From positions 1 through 37,197 of the forward strand of contig JAUCBJ010004560.1 in NCBI GenBank assembly GCA_032718475.1: a stretch of 37,197 bases of DNA, read 5' to 3'. This DNA comes from Nemertoderma westbladi (taxonomy: Eukaryota > Xenacoelomorpha > Nemertodermatida > Nemertodermatidae). The notes under the pieces are model-generated. The model searched no databases and was not told where the DNA came from. It saw nothing but the letters and a program-made list of their open reading frames with translations. A program made the translations under genes and the position numbers. This document shows, one piece after another, positions 20,186 through 30,168 of the stretch (position 1 is its first letter; each line of letters starts with the position of its first letter).

Positions 20186-21679
20186 TTTCTCAAGCAGTTT
20201 CGGTAGCCTAGGCTATACCGGTACTGCTATAGTTAACTGCAGGTTTACTGTCTTATGCCGAAATCTGCTCCCGGTAGGGGCAGCCTGGCCTTGCTTGATT
20301 TGTACTTCTGTACTTCTGATCTTTGTCTACTATTTGTTGATGGATGTTATTTCTGCTGGTTGGCTACGAAAATTACGCCAGTTACCCTGTAGCCTATAAG
20401 GCAGATTTCCCATGGCTCCCCATTGTCGCATTAAGTCATGGCGCCAGTCTAAGACATATAGATATAGGCTCTGATGAGGCAAAAAATAGGACAAAAGCAA
20501 AAGGCAGTACACCCCAGTAGCTTGTTGGACTTGGGCTTACTACAGTACTACAGCTTATTGCTGATTGATGCTATCATGCTTGACGTTGCAGCGTCATTCC
20601 AGATTCAATCATTGGGGGCAGCGGTAGACAGTAGAGTTTAGGAGTTACACTTCCACCTCAGCAGTAACAGACTGACAGTGTACAGAGCAACGGGCAGAGA
20701 GGAGTACAGGAGTACCGTAGGTCTAAGCTATATGAATGAATCAATGAATGTAGGCTACGGCTATGACAGTATGATATGACTGTATGACAAGTGACAACAT
20801 CTGAACATCGTGAACATGCTGACATGAACGCTGGTGCCGTACTATCAAACTGTGGCAAAACTTATTACTGTATTATACTGTAAATTATAGGCCTACAGTA
20901 TTATATTATATTTTATAGTGTGGACACTACTGCAGTACTGGGTTTTCGTGCATTTACGGTAGCACAGTAGCAGTAAGGGCATTCCGTACCAGTACCGGTA
21001 ATGTTACTTCAGTACTCTGGTACTTACTACTGTCTGACTGTACTACCGGTACTGCAGTACACAGTACTGTACACTGTAACTGCCAACAGAGTCAGAGAGT
21101 GTTGAGTAAAAGTGAGCACGTCAGCTGGCAGCATAGTACTGTAGTAGTCCTGGAGCTTGCATCTGGCAATCAATAACTGGTTGGAATCACCCCATTCTGC
21201 TGTTGCTATCTGGCAATTTCTGGGTTGGTTGAGGTAGTCGTAGTGGCAACGGCAAGGCGTCAAGGCGTAGGTACTGTAGTACGCGTTAAAAGGAATTGTA
21301 TTTATATTTAGTATTATAAGGTTCGCGTGGGGAGGGCGTCACTATTACCGTCATCAAAAAAGGGTATTTTTTTGGCACCCCCCCCCCCCCCTGGTCATCA
21401 AAAGCTCATTTAGTGACACAGACCCCCCCCCCCCCCCCCCCCCGCGCAACGGCGCAACAGCGCAACAGCTCTATAACCAATGGGCAGCATTGGCGCAACA
21501 GCGCAACAACCCAGGATTGGACTTTCGACGCAATCAAAATTCTTATGTCTCCAAGCGGCCAGTCGACGCAAATAACGCCTGATTGGCTGATTACTCCCAA
21601 AAATAACAGTGTAACCTGATTTATGGACTTTCGTTTATCGCACTAGCAACACTGCCGAGTGTCCATAAATGGCGTGTCC
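20186..21679. other. intergenic, palindrome-rich, two poly-C runs
   Basis: Upstream of Orai. At 20880-21080 and near 21265 the sequence is crowded with GTAC, CAGTACTG, ACCGGT and CTGCAG words. C runs fill 21378-21391 (14) and 21423-21443 (21). The 9-mer GCGCAACAG recurs at 21445-21510. No gene is recognised. Confidence 0.5.
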
Positions 21680-21977
21680 TTAACCCTTTCCGCCCTATGG
21701 CATATTTGGTATGCCTTGCGTTAAGGCACTGTGACATACTTGGTATGTCAAATTCTGTACTTTATTCTACTAACGCCTCAGGATATCAGTGCAGTCCTAG
21801 GACAGTTTTCCATGGCTCCAGTGCCCTATGTTGACCATATGTAGGCGGGAAATTTGAATTTATAGGAACTGTATATCAAATGTTTGATGTAGGTTAATAA
21901 TAAGTAGGTACCGGTCTGCCGGTACCTGCTATTGTACTTGTAGTAGTAACTGCTATGTACAACCTCGCTGTATAATC

Positions 21978-22707
21978 ATGGATAAGAGTTACCCTAAACG
22001 TCAGATACGTCCACTGAAGATATCTGGAGGGAATAATTCCGGACTTTTAAACAGCAATAATACCGGTACCGGTAGCGACGGTTGGAAGGAGATCAAAGTC
22101 AACGAGGATGAAGTCGACGGCGTTAATTATACGTTTAGAGGAGGAAATCTACCGCCGAGCGGATGGAATGGAATCGATACATACGATGTAGACATGGGTG
22201 GTTATGTGGACCTATATATAACAGATTCTTTAGTTGACCTGCTTTGTAAATGTACGAATGATAAAATAAAGGCGACGGAAAGTAAACCCGATGATCCACA
22301 GCCAAGCACAAGTGGAGGGTCTGATGTTCGAAAGATCAAAGATGTTACACAACTAGAAATGAAAGCCTTTCTTGGTTTGACTATTCTAATAGCATGTGCA
22401 AGGAAGAATAAAATTCGTGATTACTGGAGGGTTTGCATCACCAATTGCCACCCCGTATTTTTATTCGGTCATGAGTCGGGATAGGTATCTACAGATATTA
22501 AAATTTCTCACGTTTTCTGACCCAAATAAGGTATATAAGCATGATCGATCCACACGTCTCCATGACTTTTTGGAATTACTACATGACATTCTGAAAATCT
22601 ATATACCAGAAGTGGAGCTTTCATTGGATGAATCATTATTATTATTCAAAGGACGATTGGGATTCAAACAGTTTATTCGCACTAAACGTTCATATATATA
22701 TAAATAA
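21978..22707 (+). pseudogene. piggyBac transposase (DDE_Tnp_1_7), frameshifted and truncated
   Basis: The first frame (21978-22484) contains the N-terminal part ending in LEMKAFLGLTILIACARKNK and IRDYW. The second frame (real part from about 22420 to 22707) continues with MSRDRYLQILKFLTFSD and the strand carrying the first catalytic aspartate (SLDES), then GFKQFIRTKRSY. One base gained or lost near 22420 shifts the frame. Translation then runs into a TA-rich repeat; the other catalytic aspartates and the C-terminal cysteine-rich finger are absent. Full-length piggyBac transposases have roughly 550-600 residues, so less than half remains. It cannot make an active enzyme. Confidence 0.85.
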
Positions 22708-22925
22708 TATATATATATATATATCGGTTATATTGTATATCGTGTATCTGTATGTATATACTGTATATTGTGTATCGGTTATGTTATATTTATCTTGTAA
22801 TATACATTATACATACAGATACACGATATACAATATAACCGATATATATATATATTGGTTATATTGTATATCGTGTATCTGTATGTATATATATTGTGTA
22901 TCTGTTATGTTATATTTATCTTGTC
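22690..22925. repeat. AT-rich palindromic and direct repeat block inside the piggyBac copy
   Basis: Starts with (TA)n. A segment reading CGGTTATATTGTATATCGTG, then TATCTGTATGTATA (about 22725-22760), is followed by its inverted copy (about 22810-22845) and then a direct copy (22855-22893). A second word, GGTTATGTTATATTTATCTTG or its CTG variant, flanks on both sides at about 22777-22797 and 22903-22922. The strand could fold into a long hairpin. Confidence 0.85.
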
Positions 22926-23189
22926 AAATATCGAGAACTGTATGACATACTAAATATGTCAATTATATGCACTGTCATGACATACCAGGTATGCCATGTC
23001 TTAACATACCTGGTATGTCATTACGCAATCACAGAATGCCCTATGACGTTTTTTTGGGTCTCCCACATCTCTAGATGCATGAAGCCGAAATACTGAAGCA
23101 ATTTAAAGAGGGTTGTAAGCATTTCAAATCGGCTCAAACTTCCCAGTGCTTTCGCAGGACACTTTTATTCTGCTACAGGACGGAAAGGG

Positions 23190-23650
23190 TTAAATCACCA
23201 GTTTTATCTGGGGAGTATTATAGTTCTGGGGAAGGAGGGGGGGCTGAAATTAAGTCGTAATACTTTGTCTAATTCCTGGCCTAACGGCCGAAGAAAACTT
23301 TAATTTTTTACTATCTTTGTCCTAACGTCAAATTATTTATGGGGCGACTCTAAGATGGGGGTAGGCTGGGCAGGTAATCAAACTATTATGCAATAGACGG
23401 GTGAATATTTTCGACCTACGCGTAGGCCTACGCGTAGCTACGCGTAGCTACGCGTAACTACGCATAGTTCGCAACATTGGGTCATATATCACCAGTTTCA
23501 GAGTTTTAACATTAACTACACGTAGGTTCTACGCGTAGCTACGCGTAGGTCCTACGCGTAGGTGCTACCCATAACTATGCCTATACGATGTTTATTCCAA
23601 GCGGTTCAGTACTACTACTAGGATCGGCATGCTGCATTGCAGCTGCATTT
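23190..23650. repeat. cluster of the palindrome CTACGCGTAG
   Basis: Exact CTACGCGTAG starts at 23416, 23428, 23438, 23529, 23539 and 23552. Near copies start at 23448, 23458 and 23516. Several abut head to tail every 10 bp, forming two groups separated by about 50 bp. Two copies extend to the 12-bp palindrome CCTACGCGTAGG. The rest of the stretch has no gene. Confidence 0.85.
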
Positions 23651-24545
23651 TTAAGAATGCTGTGCCGGCTTGTCAACAAAATTGCACCGCCACAACTCCC
23701 TATCACCCATGACATTTGCTAGATCATCCGCATCTTTAAGGCCAGTGTCCTTTAAGATGCGTCTCAAGAAAGTCATGGGCTGTCCACCATGCTTATTCAC
23801 TCCATGAGGCTGCCAAAGTACAAGATTATGCACTGGCTGGTCCTCACGGCGAAAGCAATGTCCTGCAAAGCGGAGGCGATTTTGTTCTAGTGTCAAGCTT
23901 GGGGGAACCAATGAGACACCTCCAATGTTATATAGTGTCTGGTTGGAGATGTGTGCATTGTACTTGACACAATGTACCCGGCGTAGCATTCTTGTGAATG
24001 TGCCATCCAGAGATCTGGTGTCCTCAGCAGTTAGAGCCCAGCATGGACTCCCGTAGAGGAGTACTGGAACTACTGCTGCTCTAAATAATCGGACCTTAAG
24101 TTTCCGATTAATTCTCGGTGACTTCCAAATCCTGGAAAGCCTATTCAAGGCTGCCCATGCCTTTCCCTTACGTATTCGAAGGTCCTCACCTGACTTCCGG
24201 ATCCATGATCCCAGGTAACAGAAGTCGTCCACATGCTCAAGCATACCATCCTTTGAGCTTATGCTCATCCGATCAGAGACTTGCTGAGGACTTTCAAAGT
24301 TAACTGTCAGAATTTTGGTCTTTCTGGAGTTAATAAAGAGACCAACACTAGAAGCAGCATGTTCTAATGAGCTGAGGAGCCGTTGGGCTCCCTCTAATGA
24401 TTCTGAGAGTACTCCTAAGTCATCAGCAAAGTCTAGATCAGTTAGGTACTTGGCAGGATTTCCTCGACTTCTGGAGCCAGTAGGTGGAGTTATCATCACC
24501 CCATCATCATTATGATGATCTAAGGACATGCGTAGAACATATGTC
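23651..24545 (-). pseudogene. LINE reverse transcriptase, motif C to C-terminus
   Basis: Carries the catalytic FADDLGVLSES box (motif C). RT thumb sequences follow (LFINSRKTKIL, FCYLGSWIRKSG, LYGSPCWALT) and a conserved tail (RLRFAGHCFRREDQP, then GHG-like linker and ILKDTGL) ending at the stop at 23651. The frame is open as far as 24814, but the first 90 residues are out of frame with the RT and meaningless. Confidence 0.9.
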
Positions 24546-25165
24546 AACCACAATAATGAACAAGAATGGTGCAAGTGTGTCTCCTTGGAGGACGCCCCAT
24601 AACACTTCAAATGGTTCTGTGTCACCGTCAACAGTAGACACAAATGTTGTCGAACCATCGTATACTGATCTGATTGCTGCAATAATTTCATCAGGAATCC
24701 CATATAATGAAAGTATGCTGAACATACGTGAGCGAGAGACTGAATCAAAGGCCTTGAAGAAGTCAACAAAGATAACAGCCAGATGCCTGTCTTTCTTTTT
24801 TGATAACTCTTCAATTATCCTTCTAAGTGCCAAAATGGGTTCCATGGTCCCACGACCTTTACGGAACCCATTCTGATTTCCACGGAGCAGTCTCTCAATG
24901 GGATCCCTGATGCGATTTAATAGAATTCTATTGTATAGCTTTGCAGCAATCGAGATCAATGAGATTCCCCGAAAAGAACCATAGAGTGTTAGGTTGCCCT
25001 TCTTGGGAACTGGCACCAACTTATTTGTTTTCATTTCTTGTGGGACTCTTGTTGTTCGGTACATGTCTACTATGATGGGATAGATGAGCTTTAGACACTC
25101 AGGTATTTTAAAGACCTCAGGGGGAACACCATCTACTCCACTGGCACGATTGGTCTTAATGCTGA
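24510..25165 (-). pseudogene. LINE reverse transcriptase, fingers/palm part
   Basis: The frame is open from about 25165 and contains ASGVDGVPPEVFK, then LVPVPKKGN, GFRKGRGT, the motif A aspartates in FVDFFKAFDSV, and motif B GVLQGDTLAPFLF. It is followed by a frameshift at about 24530-24545, after which the protein continues in the frame ending at 23651. Confidence 0.9.
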
Positions 25166-25363
25166 TAGGTCATTTCGGCACTTCTGGATTTTGTTGTCAG
25201 TCCAGGGGACTCTTTTCCTGTTTCGAGGATGTACAGGAACTGTTTCTGCAGCTGCTAACTTAACTGCTTCTGTGAAGGCAGTATAGCCCTCACAGTGATC
25301 TGCCGCCTCAGAGGCAAGAACCTCATACCTGTTGCTCAGCTGTAGTGTGAAGCTGGATCTCAC
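25133..25363 (-). pseudogene. LINE pol, segment upstream of the RT
   Basis: Residues FTLQLSNRYEVLASE and RNRKRVPWTDNKIQKCR are typical of the stretch between endonuclease and RT in LINE pol proteins. It ends out of frame with the RT block at about 25140-25165, where part of the linker appears deleted. Confidence 0.7.
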
Positions 25364-25390
25364 ACTTGGCTGTTGCGACAGAGAGGACTA

Positions 25391-26561
25391 GTCATGCCGC
25401 GGCAAGGCAGATTTCGTTGTTCAATAAATGCTTGATAAACGCACAACCATGCTCAAGCATACCATCCAAATCACAATAAGTCAATCCAACCCCACAATGG
25501 GGGTCATATCTGCATATTGCTGTATTGAATGTTTTTTGGCGTTTAAAACAAATGCCAGGATAATACTAAAAGGTAGTATTATTTCTTGGTTTTATACTAT
25601 AATTATAATTGTCAATTGTCAATTTATTTCAACTACTATTAATTGTTATTACTGTATTATCAGATTACAGGATTATGTTACATGATAATGAAGTATGGTA
25701 TTGCAGTATTGTATATTGCATATTTATTCAAATTTTATACAGTCTGAGACTGAGAGTAGTAATGTAGTAGGCCTATATGTAAATGTATAATGTATATGTA
25801 GGCCTATCAAAAAAATATTTTTTAATATTAACAATTTTGATGTTTCATTTACATTTCAGCATTTATTATGTATACCGGTAGGCCTCAACGTACAGACGTT
25901 CTAAGCTGCTAAGATAAGCTTTGAAACGCTCAAACTTGTAAAATTGTTCTTATCTGCTTATGACTGTATTAGCTGCGCGATTTTTTTGACATATGGTATC
26001 TAGAATACTGGAATATGTATGGTGTGTTTATTAAATAGATTGAAATAGCCTTGCGCAGGTGTACCGTACTCCGTACTGTGTTGCATATCTGCATATTGCT
26101 GCATTCAGGCATTGCCGATGCTACGCTGGCTGTAGGGCTGTGCCGGCGCAGCACATCCATAGATACAGTGATATATCTGCCAGTCAGCGCCATATCTGCG
26201 CCATCTCCCGGCTGCCCGGCAGCCCGGCGCAAGTTGAAACAGTAAAATGCTGTGCCGATGCCGAACGTGTTCTTCTTCCTAGCTCAGTAGCTGCCTAGTA
26301 CAGTCAACAGTCAGACAGTAGTCAGGTAGTACCGCTGTACGCGTACGGTACTGTAGTAGTACAGTAGTACCGTACTGTAGTAGGGCCTACCGGCCAGCCA
26401 CCAGCCGACTCACCGGTCATCGGTACTAACTAATACCGGTACCTCTTGCTGTCTTACTGTCTTACTAGTGCAGTAGTGATAACTCACGTCTTGGACAGTT
26501 GATCTTCTGGACTTAGGCTACCTACCTAGTTATAGTAACAATTAGTTATTAATAAGAAACA
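25391..26561. other. intergenic and presumptive 5' region of the DNAJB6-like gene
   Basis: No gene is recognised. The last 250 bases before the DnaJ ATG (26310-26450) are rich in palindromic GTAC, TACGCGTA, ACCGGT and GGGCCTACC words. No TATA box is obvious. Confidence 0.45.
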
Positions 26562-27443
26562 ATGCCGACGCCAGACAACAGGAAGCGGGCCCACCCTTCC
26601 ACGCATCATCGCCACCGCGGCGCATCGAGTACCGGTAGTGGTAGCGGATCGCGACCACGGCAAACACAACACACCGCGCCCCAAGCCAAAGAGGACTACT
26701 ACGATATCCTTGAAGTGCCAAAAACCGCATCAGACGAAGACATAAAGAAAGCCTACAAACGCCTGGCGTTGAAGTGGCACCCTGATAAAAACCCGAACAA
26801 TTCCGCGGCGGAAGTTCGATTCAAAAAAATCTCCCAGGCGTATCAAGTCCTCTCGGACGCAAACAAACGGGAGGTCTATGACAGATACGGGGAGGATGGA
26901 TTATCGGGGGGCGGGGCGCCGAGTCAGACGAACTTCCATCAGCACGGGTTCCCGGGGTTCTCATTCGTGTTCCGCTCTCCCGAGGATATATTCCGAGAGT
27001 TCTTCGGTACGGACGACCCGTTCGCCGGGTTGTTCGAGCCGATGACTCATCGATACGGCAGACGCGCCGGCCCCTCCCAGCGCAGCGCCCATATCCTCCC
27101 CTTTCAGACGACCATGTTGAGTCCGTTCGGTGCGCCGTTCTCCTCCGGGTTCACTATGGGTGGCTCCCCCTTCGGTTTTCCCAACATGGGCGGCGCTTCG
27201 CTCGGCGGGTTTATGTCGTCGAGTTCGAGTAGTTTCGGTCCGTCGGGTTCCTTTTCTTCCGTGTCCACCTCGACGCGGATGGTTAACGGACGACGCATCG
27301 TCGAACGCAAGGAGAATAGCAACGGGCAGGAGACGGTAACCGTGAGTCAGGACGGGGTCGATATCAGTAAGACTGTCAACGGAGTCCCCCAGAATGTGGG
27401 TGGCGCGCGGGGGGCCAGTTCCGGCTCATATTTAAGGCTTTAA
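26562..27443 (+). CDS. DNAJB6-like: DNAJB6/DNAJB2-like Hsp40 co-chaperone, single exon
   Basis: 293-residue class B J-domain protein. The J domain spans about 44-110 with HPD at 73-75, the tripeptide that stimulates Hsp70 ATPase. It is followed by a G/F-rich region with the DNAJB6-type block [16 protein letters not shown] (139-154). A serine-rich segment lies at about 217-237, which in DNAJB6 mediates oligomerisation and suppression of amyloid aggregation. The C-terminal module [14 protein letters not shown], then [11 protein letters not shown], is characteristic of DNAJB2/3/6. An unusual 43-residue N-terminal extension rich in H, R, S and G precedes the J domain, whereas human DNAJB6 starts almost at the J domain. 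No internal Met could give a shorter start before the J domain. An in-frame TAA at 26553-26555 lies two codons upstream of the ATG. No intron is needed. Confidence 0.93.
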   Translation: MPTPDNRKRAHPSTHHRHRGASSTGSGSGSRPRQTQHTAPQAKEDYYDILEVPKTASDEDIKKAYKRLALKWHPDKNPNNSAAEVRFKKISQAYQVLSDANKREVYDRYGEDGLSGGGAPSQTNFHQHGFPGFSFVFRSPEDIFREFFGTDDPFAGLFEPMTHRYGRRAGPSQRSAHILPFQTTMLSPFGAPFSSGFTMGGSPFGFPNMGGASLGGFMSSSSSSFGPSGSFSSVSTSTRMVNGRRIVERKENSNGQETVTVSQDGVDISKTVNGVPQNVGGARGASSGSYLRL

Positions 27444-27745
27444 ATACTAACCTGCTATTGTATGTACTTTACATTTTATTCGTGGCAAATATAAACACGG
27501 GGAAATTTACGTAATGATGTTATATAGTTGAATATACATGAAACATTTTTTATATGGTTTGATGGATTTCTTATTATTTAGAGGATATATTTAGTAAGTA
27601 ACATTGATTTACCTGAGTGTAGTAATTAGTTTATAAGTACACACACACACTGACATAGTTAAATAGTAGTATATAAAACTACATAACATAGCACGTATCG
27701 GTATTATATAAAATTCAAATTGAACTGATAGTCTGCGAATTAACA

Positions 27746-27751
27746 AATAAA
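27746..27751 (+). promoter_or_regulatory. candidate poly(A) signal AATAAA for the DNAJB6-like gene
   Basis: AATAAA about 300 nt after the stop codon. It lies in AT-rich sequence where this hexamer is common, so the assignment is weak. Confidence 0.3.
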
Positions 27752-29972
27752 ATAAGTTGCCATTTTATTTCTACATAAATTGTTTAATTTTATTTCAATT
27801 CTCCTTTTTCACATAAAATTAATGAGATAGGCTATATCGATTTACTTTATAATATTTTAGAGTTATGAGTTTCAAATTTAATAGATTTTGCTACTGAGAG
27901 AGGGTGGGGGGGGGGGGGGGGGTATTGGCATATAATACAGCGTGAGTTATTTTATTTGGTAAAGGATTTGCTTTCGATTTGTTTATATTGTATTGTTTTT
28001 TTGCATTTATTGTTACTGAACCCTTCAATATGTTTTTATTTCATGTTGATTGTCCATTTCCTGTACCTGAGTATTATTAGTAGTAGTTTATAATCAATCG
28101 TAGATATTTAAGTACAAAAGTACATTGTATATTATTATATCAATATTACCGAGTATTTCTTGGGTGTCGCGGTATATCTTAGCGTGATCCGTATTGTGTT
28201 CTATATATTATTTCATATCAACATTCAAAAATGTACACGCCGTAAGTATTAACAGCAGTGGCTCATTATAGACCCTCGCGGCACCCACTATATTATCCCA
28301 CCCCGCATACCTTCAAAAATCGTCCCAAACCGTTATGTAGTTTAAAGACGGCCCCTTACTTCATGACAATTAACTTCCCTTTATGGCCCCTTGGCGTATA
28401 TTTGACCTCACTCGATGTCTTTGTATCACTTCAGCCGATCACACTAATGGGGGGGGGGGGGGGGGGGGGGGGGGGCTGTGTTATTCATTTATCACGATAG
28501 TATTATTTTCCAGGACGGGGTGCACTTTGTAGAGGGCAAGTCTATTTTATTTAGCATTACGACCTACTAGTGGGTTCGCTGCCGAGAAGCTAGAGGATAT
28601 GATATAATTTGAATTGATAGAACATCAGGATAGGAAAAGTTTGTACTTAATTAAAAAAAATTCGTAGCTACACTCATAAATTATTGGGTAGGTGTAAAAC
28701 GCGGATCCCAAAATTATCAATTAAGGGAAAGGAGCAGGTTACAGTGGCACGTTATTTTAACCAAAACAATAAACTAAACACAATAGAACAAGTTATAGTT
28801 TTATTTTTGAGAGTTTTATAAATGTAAAAAAATCGACTTCCGTAGGGACAATGTTAAATGTAGAATCCGGGTCCGCGTTTTACTCTGACCCTAAATTATT
28901 ACAATAAATAATAAATAGCATAGCTATTATAATAGCAGTGTCATGGACTACTATATTCATATAGCGTAAAGATAAGATCGTGTAAATGGAATTATTTGAA
29001 AGCCCTTCGTATTGGTTATGAATTGTTCAGTCTATTAGTTTGTACTGATACTGACTAATAATTGTAGTGAGTGCAACTCGCTGTCAATAGCAACGGCGTT
29101 ACAATGTTGAAAATCTTACATATTGAAATTACATTGATGTCCAATGTGTAAGTGATACAATAAACAATAATATTATAAAAAGAACATGGTAGAGGGAAAC
29201 GTGATTATTTTGTGTGAAGTAAAGTAATATAATAATCTCTAACATAACAAACGGACTCCATATGCTGTGCGGAAATGGGCTCGCCTTTACATAACTATGT
29301 GCTATTTTACTCTGTACATTATTGATGCTTATTGTACGTGGTGTGCTTATTAAGTGCAGATAAGTATACCAGCAGAACTTAATATTTCTCAAGAAATATT
29401 TATTTATGTGTTTATTTTAATATATTAAATTGTTTTATGTTTGTCTCATTAGTTTATTATCCTTCAACGGTCCCTGGCCTATGTTTGTTAAACGATTTAT
29501 TTAATGTTTTGAACTTTCTTGTGTCAATTTCTGACTTGATAGAACTGACTCGAAGCGGGACCTTATTGCCCCTGGAAGCCGTAATGGGTGTCGTTAATCA
29601 TTTTGAAATGTTTATAGTTCACGCCAGTTAGTTAGCCAACATGTACGTCCACTGTACAAAGCTCGCCGATGTGTATAGATGTGGTTATGCAGCATCTGAA
29701 CTGCCCCCTTACTACGTGCTGCGCTGCATGTTAGAAACAGACCCCAGCTCACTAGTATGCCACCAAAAGACCCCCAACTCACTAGTAAGAACTCACCGGA
29801 ACACGTGCTATTCCATCCGGTCTCAGGAATTTATAGCTTTGGACTTTAGATACCACCTAAATTTAGTTTAGGTACTACTGGTAACAATTACCGATAAGCA
29901 GTCCACGCATTAGGTTAGGGTTTGTTGGTCAGGCAAAAAATCTATTTAAATTAATCATGTGCACTGCACATA
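27752..29972. other. intergenic, two poly-G runs, no gene seen
   Basis: G runs fill 27906-27922 (17) and 28449-28475 (27). A diverged repeat copy at about 28722-28797 matches 19.05 kb. Open frames at 29437-29631 and 29641-29871 have no recognisable domain. Confidence 0.5.
28722..28797. repeat. diverged interspersed repeat shared with 19.05 kb
   Basis: Block order AATTAAGGGAAAGGAGCAGG, TTACAGTG, AACAATAAAC, ACAAGTT parallels that at 19055-19140. Confidence 0.45.
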
Positions 29973-29975
29973 TAA

Positions 29976-30165
29976 AGGCCATGATACACCACAGGAGCGG
30001 CGGGCGGCCGCTGTGAGTGGCGACTGTTGATATGATACACCAGAGGAGCGGCGAGCGGTGGTGTAATTTGTGGTGTATCATCACCCATAGAAAATAATGT
30101 GTTCTATTTTTAAAAAGTGGCCGCTCACCGCTGCCGCTCGCCGCTCCTGTGGTGTATCATGGCCT
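29976..30165. mobile_element. PIF/Harbinger-type MITE with TAA target duplication
   Basis: 190-bp element whose ends read AGGCCATGATACACCACAGG on both strands; the inverted match runs for about 35 bp with one mismatch (GGCGGGCGGC versus GGCGAGCGGC). TAA flanks both sides (29973-29975 and 30166-30168), the 3-bp TWA duplication of PIF/Harbinger elements. An internal third copy of the end (ATGATACACCAGAGGAGCGG, about 30034-30053) and a partial inverted one (GTGGTGTATCATCACCC) give it nested hairpins. No coding capacity. Confidence 0.82.
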
Positions 30166-30168
30166 TAA

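Larger units (their letters stand above)
21684..23189 (+). mobile_element. piggyBac-type transposon copy with TTAA target sites
   Basis: The element is bounded by TTAA at 21680-21683 and 23190-23193. Its left end CCCTTTCCGCCCTATGGCA is matched by the complement of the right end CCCTTTCCGTCCTGTAGCA. Just inside both ends are imperfect palindromes of the form GGCATA-TTTGG-TATGCC or GACATAC-CTTGG-TATGTC: two at the left (about 21699-21748) and three at the right (22942-23020). These probably are transposase binding sites. The interior holds a broken transposase gene and an AT-rich palindromic block. At about 1.5 kb, with an incomplete transposase, the copy is non-autonomous. Confidence 0.88.
23600..25390 (-). 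mobile_element. non-LTR (LINE) retrotransposon, 5'-truncated and frameshifted
   Basis: About 1.75 kb of the pol ORF of a LINE, read on the minus strand. Order from 5' to 3': linker before the RT (25363-25133, with RKRVPWTDNKIQKCR), RT motifs 1 to B (25160-24530), motif C and thumb (24540-23651), and a C-terminal tail with no RNase H recognisable. The endonuclease domain is missing, so the copy is 5'-truncated, as is usual for LINEs. At least two frameshifts separate the three blocks. The RT style resembles RTE/Jockey-group elements, but I cannot fix the clade. Confidence 0.9.

Noticed and set aside
23075-23260. C-terminal exon of the piggyBac transposase
   Set aside because: The short frame spans the element's right end and the TTAA target, and lacks the cysteine pattern of a piggyBac C-terminal finger.
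29437-29871. Two adjacent ORFs of 64 and 76 codons
   Set aside because: No domain and not linked by plausible splice sites that I can defend.
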